In this document: positions 5,590 through 10,256 of the stretch, one piece after another | Layout of the letters: each line of letters starts with the position of its first letter | Position numbering within the stretch: position 1 is the stretch's first letter | From: Thermoprotei archaeon | GTDB taxonomy: Archaea > Thermoproteota > Methanomethylicia > Nezhaarchaeales > WYZ-LMO8 | Length of the DNA: 10,256 nucleotides | Direction of reading: 5' to 3' | NCBI GenBank assembly: GCA_003649565.1 | Contig: QMSF01000016.1 | Coordinates: forward strand, 1 to 10,256 | Notes under the pieces: generated by a model | Databases searched by the model: none | The model's input: the letters and a program-made list of their open reading frames with translations, nothing else | Told to the model about the DNA's origin: nothing | Made by a program: the position numbers and the translations under genes

Positions 5590-5868
5590 TTATGAAGACT
5601 CGGCTTGCCCCCTTACAACAGCATGGAAAAGCCCTATCCTTAAGCATCTAGGACATAGATAGCCTCCATAAGGCCTCTCAGGTCTTCTACTGCTTTTAGG
5701 CAACTTCCTGATCTCCGTCTTAGATAGAGCAGGCGTACCATGGAGCGTTCCGTGGCACCAAGCACACTTAGCCTCGCCTCTCTTGAACTCTACAGGCCTC
5801 CATACAAGTCTTCCACCTGGCGTTCTTACGAGCTTATGAGGCTTACCTCTCAAGCCAGGTCTTACCAC
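5590..5868 (-). CDS. rpl34e: 50S ribosomal protein eL34 (L34e)
   Basis: 92 residues, normal for archaeal eL34. Motifs are VRTPGGRLVWRPVE (14-27) and a four-cysteine zinc site C35xxC38...C72xxC75 (AKCAWCHG and GGYLCPRCLR), with RRPERPYGG between them. It is a component of the large ribosomal subunit. The frame is open further upstream to an ATG at 5904, which would overlap the EMC3 gene by 26 nt. The GTG at 5868 is preferred because GAGGTGA lies exactly 5 nt before it and because MVRPGLRG starts where family members start. The upstream stop codon forms part of that Shine-Dalgarno site, suggesting coupled translation. Confidence 0.93.
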   Translation of the reverse strand: MVRPGLRGKPHKLVRTPGGRLVWRPVEFKRGEAKCAWCHGTLHGTPALSKTEIRKLPKSSRRPERPYGGYLCPRCLRIGLFHAVVRGQAESS

Positions 5869-5873
5869 AGCTG

Positions 5874-5881
5874 TCACCTCA
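5874..5881 (-). promoter_or_regulatory. Shine-Dalgarno site fused to the EMC3 stop, deciding the eL34 start
   Basis: TGAGGTGA on the minus strand: the first three bases are the stop codon of the EMC3/DUF106 gene, and the following bases complete a near-perfect match to the archaeal anti-Shine-Dalgarno sequence. It stands 5 nt before GTG 5868. The same stop-plus-site fusion occurs between feoB and its downstream gene. Confidence 0.8.
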
Positions 5882-6373
5882 ATCCGAGGATTGGAAATCC
5901 ACATTTAAAACTCTCTGCAGTATGGGGTAAAATCCGCTATAGGTTATGAAATACCAAATCCAGAATGGTATTGGTGCTCCAATTAGAGGTAGATAAGCGA
6001 CGGGCTTGTCAAACACTCCTAAGAAAACCCAATAGAGCACGAAGAGGGGAACTATGTAAATTATGGCTGGCTTCATGGTCTGAATCGTGTATTTTGCTTG
6101 AAGTTTATCCATGTAGGGCTTCTTCTTCATGAGTCTCTCGATAGCCTTTACATCTCTCGCCTTCTGTGCTTTAAAGAGCTCTTTCCTCCACTTACTTAAT
6201 TCACGTGCTTGCTGCCTTACAACCTTCACATCCAACATAATCCTTTGAGCTCCAGTCGCCAATAAGCTTACTGCAAGAGCTAGTATTATGATGAAGATTG
6301 TGCTCAAAGGAGGGTTAGTGAAGGGTCCCAAAGCGTTTTTAAGCCATTCAGTCAAACCCTCAAACCACTCCAC
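5879..6373 (-). CDS. EMC3/TMCO1-type membrane insertase (DUF106, archaeal Oxa1/YidC superfamily)
   Basis: 164 residues. One transmembrane helix at about 24-43, a long positively charged coiled-coil-like cytoplasmic segment (about 45-98, KVVRQQARELSKWRKELFKA and onward), then hydrophobic helices at about 102-121 and 132-152. This is the three-helix layout of DUF106, the archaeal member of the Oxa1/YidC/EMC3 insertase superfamily, thought to help insert membrane proteins co-translationally. Placement directly after secY among ribosomal genes is its usual archaeal setting and supports that role. The start is GTG 6373, with GGAGG 8 nt upstream, immediately after the secY stop. An adenylate kinase gene, which often sits between secY and this gene in archaea, is absent. 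Confidence 0.9.
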   Translation of the reverse strand: MEWFEGLTEWLKNALGPFTNPPLSTIFIIILALAVSLLATGAQRIMLDVKVVRQQARELSKWRKELFKAQKARDVKAIERLMKKKPYMDKLQAKYTIQTMKPAIIYIVPLFVLYWVFLGVFDKPVAYLPLIGAPIPFWIWYFITYSGFYPILQRVLNVDFQSSD

Positions 6374-6385
6374 AAACCCAGCCTC

Positions 6386-7741
6386 CTACTCTACACCTAG
6401 AATCTGCTTTAACATTGGATACATTTCTAACGCCTTCTCTTGAGCCAATACTTGGTAGTACTGGTACAATATGCCAACCATTAGTAATATGCCTATGCCG
6501 CCTCCGAGAACACCAAAGATGTCGCCGAAAGCCGCGATTAAAGCAACTATTATGCCGCTAACCCAAGTCAAGGTGTAGATGTATCGCGCAAGGTATTGCT
6601 CTATAACCGAAGGTGCGCTTCTAAAACCAGGAATTTGAAGGCCTGACTTCACTATTTGCTCAGCCTGACTTCTAGCAGACATGCCGGAAGCCTCAACCCA
6701 TGCCAATGCTAATAGAGCACATGTGGCACATAAGAGCAGTACATAGGCTATTGTATGTAGGGGGTTTTGAATTGCATGAAGTAATCCCATTGGTGGCGTA
6801 AACACGCTGCTTACACCAATAATAAACGGATTTCCAGTTATACGTGCAAGCATTTGAAGGTTGGCCGCTATAACGCCAAAGAATATCACAGGGATATTTG
6901 AAACGTATAGAAACTTTAATGGCGTCTTGGCTCTAAAGCCTCCATACTTCGCATAAACTATTGGGACCTCAACCCTCATGCTTTCAAGATATATGATTGC
7001 GACGAGCATGACTATCATGGCTATAAACCCAGTAAACGTGGGAAGCCATGGATATTGAGGTGAGCCTAAAATAATGCTCCAAACGTCTTTACCGCTCATA
7101 GCGTAAGAAACGAGAGCAGTAAATACTCCTAAAGGACCACCATCTTCACGAGCTGGTACAGGGCTAAAGCAAAACCAAAAGACATGCTGAGCAACACCTG
7201 CCGCGATAAATAAGCTTATGCCGCTGCCTATACCCCAACCCTTATCTATCATCTCATCGAGAAGCATTAATATCATCGTCGCAGCAAACAACTGTATAAA
7301 TACAACTAAAGGCGTTAATGGGGAACCTACAAGCCTATAAGCCAAGGCGGAGCCAGCAGCTTGAACCGCCGTGACAAAGATAGTCAAGACCTTCTGAGCA
7401 CTAGTGAACAAAGCTCTATCGCGAGGATTCGTTAGATCAAGCCTTAAGAGTCCTGTTCCAGCAAGTATTTGCATTATCAGGCCTGCAGTTACTATTGGCC
7501 CTATTCCAAGCTCAAGGAGAGTACCCCGCCTAGCGGCGAATATTATGTTGAAGATTGTCTGCTGAAAAGAAGGGCTCTCCCTAGGTATACCATATAGAGG
7601 TATTTGACCCATTATTAGGAATATTGTGAGAACTATGGCAGTCCATAAGAGCCTTTCACCAAAGCTTACCTTCCTAACAGGTCTTTGAACTCTAGGCACG
7701 AAATTAGCAATGGACTCTATGAGGCTTCTAGCATCAACCAT
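6386..7741 (-). CDS. secY: Preprotein translocase subunit SecY
   Basis: The central pore of the Sec61/SecYEG channel, which secretes proteins and inserts membrane proteins. 451 residues with about ten hydrophobic helices. Family signatures are TLLELGIGPIVTAGLIMQIL (74-93), the following TNPRDRALFTSAQKVLT (104-120), the DEMIDKGWGIGSGISLFIAA segment, and the large cytoplasmic loop containing ESMRVEVPI and YAKYGGFRAKTPLKF, which contacts the ribosome or SRP receptor. The plug region lies around residues 55-73. It starts at ATG 7741 after a weak AGGTAG-type site, 15 bp from the uL15 stop. The TAG stop abuts the Shine-Dalgarno site of the EMC3 gene. It is co-transcribed with uL15 upstream. Confidence 0.97.
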   Translation of the reverse strand: MVDARSLIESIANFVPRVQRPVRKVSFGERLLWTAIVLTIFLIMGQIPLYGIPRESPSFQQTIFNIIFAARRGTLLELGIGPIVTAGLIMQILAGTGLLRLDLTNPRDRALFTSAQKVLTIFVTAVQAAGSALAYRLVGSPLTPLVVFIQLFAATMILMLLDEMIDKGWGIGSGISLFIAAGVAQHVFWFCFSPVPAREDGGPLGVFTALVSYAMSGKDVWSIILGSPQYPWLPTFTGFIAMIVMLVAIIYLESMRVEVPIVYAKYGGFRAKTPLKFLYVSNIPVIFFGVIAANLQMLARITGNPFIIGVSSVFTPPMGLLHAIQNPLHTIAYVLLLCATCALLALAWVEASGMSARSQAEQIVKSGLQIPGFRSAPSVIEQYLARYIYTLTWVSGIIVALIAAFGDIFGVLGGGIGILLMVGILYQYYQVLAQEKALEMYPMLKQILGVE

Positions 7742-7756
7742 CGCACTCTACCTTGC

Positions 7757-8206
7757 CTAGAGAGGCTCTACTATAACCTTACCTCCTGCTGCCTCAATCT
7801 TCTCTTTTGCGCTTACGGTTATCATGGGTGTCATAATTTGAAGCGGCTTCGTCACCTTGCCTTCGCCTAGAACCTTGTTATATCCTAGATCGCGCACATT
7901 AATGACATAAAGCCCATTCTCCACTTTAGCTAAGCCAGCTTTAACAAGCTTATCAGCCATTTCGCATAGTTGCCCCACATTAATGGGCTTAATGTTCTTA
8001 AGCAGGCACTTAGGCCTCTTAAAACCCTCTTTCCCAAAGTAGTCTGGAAGATACTTTATGATGTAAGTCCACTTATGCTTATGCAATCCTGATCCTCTCT
8101 TACCACCCTTACCACCATGCTTCCTATGCTGCCCTGTCCTACCCCAGCCGCAGACCCTTGACCCTCTCATCTTCCTGCTTTTCTTCTCCTTACGCTTCGT
8201 AATCAT
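7757..8206 (-). CDS. rpl15: 50S ribosomal protein uL15 (L15)
   Basis: 149 residues. A very basic N-terminal tail (KRKEKKSRKMRGSRVCGWGR), then TGQHRKHGGKGGKRGSGLHK and WTYIIKYLPDYFGKEGFKRP are diagnostic of archaeal uL15. The C-terminal half (INVGQLCEMADKLVKAGL and IMTPMITVSAKEKIEAAGGK) is the conserved globular domain. It starts at ATG 8206, where only a weak GGCGATGGG-like site precedes it. Another ATG at 8213 is out of frame. In most archaea uL30 and other spc-operon genes precede it. Here the upstream neighbour is a small heat-shock gene 51 bp away, so uL15 is the first gene of this fragment. It may rely on read-through or on a promoter inside the end of the hsp20 gene. Confidence 0.96.
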   Translation of the reverse strand: MITKRKEKKSRKMRGSRVCGWGRTGQHRKHGGKGGKRGSGLHKHKWTYIIKYLPDYFGKEGFKRPKCLLKNIKPINVGQLCEMADKLVKAGLAKVENGLYVINVRDLGYNKVLGEGKVTKPLQIMTPMITVSAKEKIEAAGGKVIVEPL

Positions 8207-8257
8207 AGCCCATCGCCTATACGCTTAGAGATGCTTGGGAGCTTAGAGTAGGGATTA

Positions 8258-8776
8258 TCACTCGACTGTTATACTTTTCCCTTTCTTCTCCACTTTCTCC
8301 AGCACGACCTCTAACACGCCGTTCCTATAAGTAGCCTTGGCCTTATCCGGGTTGACTTTAGCTGGCAGCTCAACTTCCTTATAGTACTTTCTCTGAGGAT
8401 TGTCAACTGAAATTATCAGCTTATTATCATCAGTAAGCCTAAGCTTAATGTCCTCCTTATTTACACCAGGTATCTCAGCGCAGACCTTAATCACATCTTT
8501 CTCCTCAAACACATCAACTAATGGCTCGACCTCCTCCTTTACAATGGGTCCTCTAGGCGAAGGCTTCACATTACCGAACTCCCTGATAATCGGCTTGCCA
8601 TCAGGCCCCATAGTCACACTAAAGCCGTAAACGAAAGACTGAGCTCCACCTCTCCTAGAAATCTCCTCAAACTCCCTCATAATGTCCTCAATCATTCGAT
8701 CAAAATCTTCGAAGCCGCCAAAAAACAAATCCCAAAAGCTCCTTCTCCTTCTCTTGCCAAACCAATTCTCACTCAT
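8258..8776 (-). CDS. hsp20: Small heat-shock protein, Hsp20/alpha-crystallin family
   Basis: An ATP-independent chaperone that holds unfolding proteins. From the ATG at 8776 it has 172 residues: a variable N-terminus (MSENWFGKRRRRSFWDLF, then an acidic helix to about 40), a linker, and the alpha-crystallin domain at about 85-163 (PLVDVFEEKDVIKVCAEIPG, DNKLIISVDN, YRNGVLEVVLEK with the conserved NGVL at 152-155). A short C-terminal tail has ITV, like the I/V-X-I/V oligomerisation motif. The frame continues upstream to ATG 8845 and TTG 8848, adding 24 residues that look like a signal anchor. I prefer 8776 because family members start there, GGGTG lies 9 nt upstream, and the extension has T-rich promoter-like composition. 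Confidence 0.88.
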   Translation of the reverse strand: MSENWFGKRRRRSFWDLFFGGFEDFDRMIEDIMREFEEISRRGGAQSFVYGFSVTMGPDGKPIIREFGNVKPSPRGPIVKEEVEPLVDVFEEKDVIKVCAEIPGVNKEDIKLRLTDDNKLIISVDNPQRKYYKEVELPAKVNPDKAKATYRNGVLEVVLEKVEKKGKSITVE

Positions 8777-8810
8777 AACAAAAACACCCAAAACAACAAC
8801 ACACAAAACA

Positions 8811-8820
8811 AAAATAAAAA
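8811..8820 (-). promoter_or_regulatory. Candidate TATA box for hsp20
   Basis: TTTTTATTTT on the minus strand, preceded by AAGG, would place the transcript start near 8789 and give a leader of about 13 nt before ATG 8776. A second TATA-like sequence, CTATATTTAG at 8879-8870, would instead suit a leaderless longer product from 8848/8845. The two cannot be separated from sequence alone. Confidence 0.4.
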
Positions 8821-8892
8821 CCTTAACCACAAAGCTCCTTCTCATCAAAGCAAAACTTAAACCACACTTCTAAATATAGAGACAATAGAAAA

Positions 8893-8967
8893 GCGGCCGT
8901 CGTCTAGCCTGGATTAGGACACAGGCCTCCCGAGCCTGTGACCCGGGTTCAAGTCCCGGCGGCCGCA
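8893..8967 (+). tRNA. tRNA-Gly(CCC), no intron, integration target
   Basis: The acceptor GCGGCCG (8893-8899) pairs with CGGCCGC (8960-8966), and the discriminator is A 8967. The anticodon arm is CAGGC-CTCCCGA-GCCTG with anticodon CCC at 8929-8931. The T arm is CCGGG-TTCAAGT-CCCGG. No CCA is encoded, unlike the tRNA-Ser in this window. TAAATATA at 8871-8878 is the nearest TATA-like sequence, but it lies somewhat too close (about 18 bp) to the 5' end. An integrase gene starts about 108 bp downstream, so the 3' half of this tRNA probably serves as the attachment site of an integrated element. Confidence 0.96.
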
Positions 8968-8970
8968 TCA

Positions 8971-8994
8971 AAACACATCAACTGATGTGGGTTT
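8971..8994. repeat. Palindrome immediately after tRNA-Gly
   Basis: CACATCA-AC-TGATGTG (8974-8989) is a perfect 7-bp inverted repeat with a 2-bp spacer. It can be extended by AAA/TTT after a two-base bulge (8971-8994). It starts 6 bp past the tRNA end. It could be an integrase arm site, an operator, or the end signal of the tRNA transcript (it is followed by GTTT only). Confidence 0.55.
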
Positions 8995-9012
8995 GGCCGG
9001 GTAACTCACCTT

Positions 9013-9044
9013 TGTTTCATGGTTCATGTCGCCTCCGTGAAACA
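9013..9044. repeat. 10-bp inverted repeat before the integrase gene
   Basis: TGTTTCATGG (9013-9022) pairs with CCGTGAAACA (9035-9044), ten positions with one G-T, around a 12-base loop. The right arm overlaps GTGAAACATAAG, a candidate BRE/TATA that would start a leaderless integrase mRNA near 9071. Integrase or an element repressor binding here could control the gene; this is inference. Confidence 0.5.
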
Positions 9045-9075
9045 TAAGAAGGCGTTGCAGATCTGATTATTAGTG

Positions 9076-10256
9076 GTGCTTTCAGCCTTGTGGTTTGAGC
9101 TGCTCGACTTCTCGAAGCTGGGCCAGGAGGATCGCTATAGGATTCTGGATTACCTTATCGAGAAGCTTGGGCGTGATCGCGTTCAAAGCTTGTTGGGCAT
9201 TTCTAGGGTCTCCATGTGGCGTCTCCTGAATAGGAGGGCCCCTATAACCGATGATTGCTTGAGGAAGATGCTTGAGAACATCTCTCGCGATGAGTTCAAC
9301 TCGATAGTTTCCGCTGAGAGGAGGCTTAGGGCTCTCGGCGTCGTTAGAGATGATGGGACAATCAACTACAGCTTGGCTCTTGAGCTCCTAGCATTAGCAT
9401 CAAGAGATGAGTACTTGAAGCAATTGGTCGTTAGGTTCTGCGTTGAGAACTTCCGTGAAGACCTGAGGAAGATGCTTGGAATGAGCTTGGCCTCCATAGA
9501 GTTCAAGTGGAGCGATGACTTTGAGCGATACCTACAGGAGTTCAAGAAGAGGAGGCTTGTAAGAAGCCCTGAGACAATAGCATATTACAAAAATATATTT
9601 ATGCAACATCTCGAAGGCAAGCGGTTGACCGAGAGCCTCGTGAGCTACGTAGTCAACCACAAAAACCAGTGGTTAAGGAACGTGTTTAGGCACTACGTTC
9701 AATACCTGTACAGCAGGCGCAAGATAAGTGTCGAGGTCTATGCTTGGCTCATGGAGGTCGTGCCATCGCGTAAGTATAAGCTTGACGTTCGTGAATACCC
9801 CATTAAGATGGAGGCCGTCGTTAGAACCCTCCGGGAGCTTCGAGAAAAGCACCCCCTCTACTACTTGGTCTACCGCTTAATGTTGGAGAGCGGATTAAGG
9901 GTCAACCATGCATTAATGTTCATTAAGGCGTACTCGCCAAGTGATGTTATTGAGGTGCCCGGAGTTGACGTTATCACAGGCAGGCTTGTGATCCTTGATG
10001 CTCATTGCCGCTACTACTTAGGTGTTAGGGACTCCGTTAAGCCGTGTGAATGGGTCTTCTTCTCAAAGGACTTGCTACCGCTGCTTGAAGCGTTTAAGGG
10101 CGTTAACGTCAGCCGCCACGCCCTCTTAAAGTACGTTAAGGGTCATGGGCTGCTCCTGCCCAAGTACTTGAGGAAGGTGAACTGGAGGATCATAACCAGA
10201 GCGATACCCGACAAGGACGTATGCAGATTCATTCAGAGCAGGCTGGGCGAAATAGC
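9076..10256 (+). CDS. int: Archaeal tyrosine recombinase/integrase (3' end outside window)
   Basis: 393 codons are visible and the frame is still open at the edge. The start is GTG 9076 or the adjacent GTG 9073; an in-frame TGA at 9064-9066 rules out anything earlier, and no Shine-Dalgarno site is seen. The N-terminal region has a helix-turn-helix-like stretch (LIEKLGRDRVQSLLGISRVS, about 27-46), then SAERRLRALGVVRDDGTINY, as in crenarchaeal pNOB8-type integrases. A SAM-like core-binding part (about 150-215, SPETIAYYKNIF) follows. The catalytic domain has the first Arg in LMLESGLRVNHAL (R275) and K363/R366 in PKYLRK, then VCRFIQSRLGEI. By comparison with SSV1 integrase (K278, R281, Y314), the nucleophilic Tyr should fall near residue 399, a few codons past the window. 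It therefore looks intact as far as it can be seen. Confidence 0.9.
   Translation, partial: MLSALWFELLDFSKLGQEDRYRILDYLIEKLGRDRVQSLLGISRVSMWRLLNRRAPITDDCLRKMLENISRDEFNSIVSAERRLRALGVVRDDGTINYSLALELLALASRDEYLKQLVVRFCVENFREDLRKMLGMSLASIEFKWSDDFERYLQEFKKRRLVRSPETIAYYKNIFMQHLEGKRLTESLVSYVVNHKNQWLRNVFRHYVQYLYSRRKISVEVYAWLMEVVPSRKYKLDVREYPIKMEAVVRTLRELREKHPLYYLVYRLMLESGLRVNHALMFIKAYSPSDVIEVPGVDVITGRLVILDAHCRYYLGVRDSVKPCEWVFFSKDLLPLLEAFKGVNVSRHALLKYVKGHGLLLPKYLRKVNWRIITRAIPDKDVCRFIQSRLGEI

Larger units (their letters stand above)
8968..10256 (+). mobile_element. Left end of an integrated element at tRNA-Gly (extends past window)
   Basis: A tRNA gene is followed directly by a tyrosine-recombinase gene transcribed away from it. 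This is the arrangement of archaeal elements that insert at tRNA 3' ends and keep an intact integrase (the pNOB8-type layout, as opposed to the SSV type that splits the integrase). The attachment core is probably inside the tRNA anticodon-to-3' half, so the drawn left border is nominal. By eye the DNA here is more GC-rich than the left part of the window (53% in 9121-9180 against 38% in 6901-6960). The right end and the second attachment copy are outside the window. Confidence 0.7.

Noticed and set aside
5869..5904. Upstream ATG start for eL34
   Set aside because: It would overlap the EMC3 gene and extend past the family N-terminus; the GAGGTGA exactly 5 nt before GTG 5868 is decisive.
8982..9066. 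C/D-box RNA between tRNA-Gly and the integrase (CTGATGT ... CTGA)
   Set aside because: The C box is imperfect, the spacing of about 80 nt is too long for an archaeal guide, and no internal C'/D' boxes are seen.
1..10256. CRISPR array, rRNA genes, insertion sequences
   Set aside because: No regularly spaced repeats, rRNA signatures or transposase genes were seen in the window.

Overview
The window is from a thermophilic-type archaeon of the Thermoproteota (crenarchaeal) lineage. The evidence is a run of archaeal ribosomal and secretion genes (uL15, SecY, an EMC3/DUF106 protein, eL34, archaeal cytidylate kinase, eL14, Cbf5), a tRNA-Ser with a short archaeal intron, a cbf5 gene interrupted by a bulge-helix-bulge intron (a crenarchaeal hallmark), GAGGTGA-type Shine-Dalgarno sites, TATA-type promoters, and a crenarchaeal-type integrase next to a tRNA gene. 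I do not assign a genus.

Layout. (1) 1-3457, + strand: the C-terminal part of the ferrous iron transporter FeoB, a small four-helix membrane protein of unknown family, a DtxR/MntR-type metal-dependent repressor with its own promoter, a cysteine-rich DUF5714 protein, and a DUF2124 protein with its own promoter. This looks like an iron-uptake locus with two uncharacterised conserved archaeal proteins attached. (2) 3459-8206, - strand: reading 8206 to 3459, uL15, secY, EMC3/DUF106, eL34, cmk, eL14, cbf5 and tRNA-Ser(GGA). This is the distal end of the archaeal spc-type ribosomal operon, without the adenylate kinase gene often found after secY and without the upstream ribosomal genes. (3) 8258-8892, - strand: a small heat-shock protein and its promoter region. 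(4) 8893-10256, + strand: tRNA-Gly(CCC), followed by the start of an integrated element whose tyrosine recombinase runs off the right edge just before the expected catalytic tyrosine.

The most informative detail is in cbf5. Read straight through, the gene has a stop right after the catalytic loop and a frame change. A 22-nt segment at 4383-4404 folds into a canonical bulge-helix-bulge. Excising it at the canonical cleavage points joins the two frames and creates the catalytic aspartate codon across the junction. The downstream tRNA-Ser also has an 18-nt intron at the canonical 37/38 position, so two substrates of the tRNA splicing endonuclease lie within 1 kb, and one of them encodes an RNA-modification enzyme.

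How the genes fit together: the left block couples ferrous iron import to a metal-sensing repressor. The central block makes ribosomal proteins, the Sec channel, a membrane insertase and RNA-processing or nucleotide enzymes. The right block is a tRNA-targeted mobile element boundary. No gene-free stretch exceeds 300 bases; the longest are about 116 bp (5474-5589, 8777-8892) and about 108 bp (8968-9075), and their contents are annotated.
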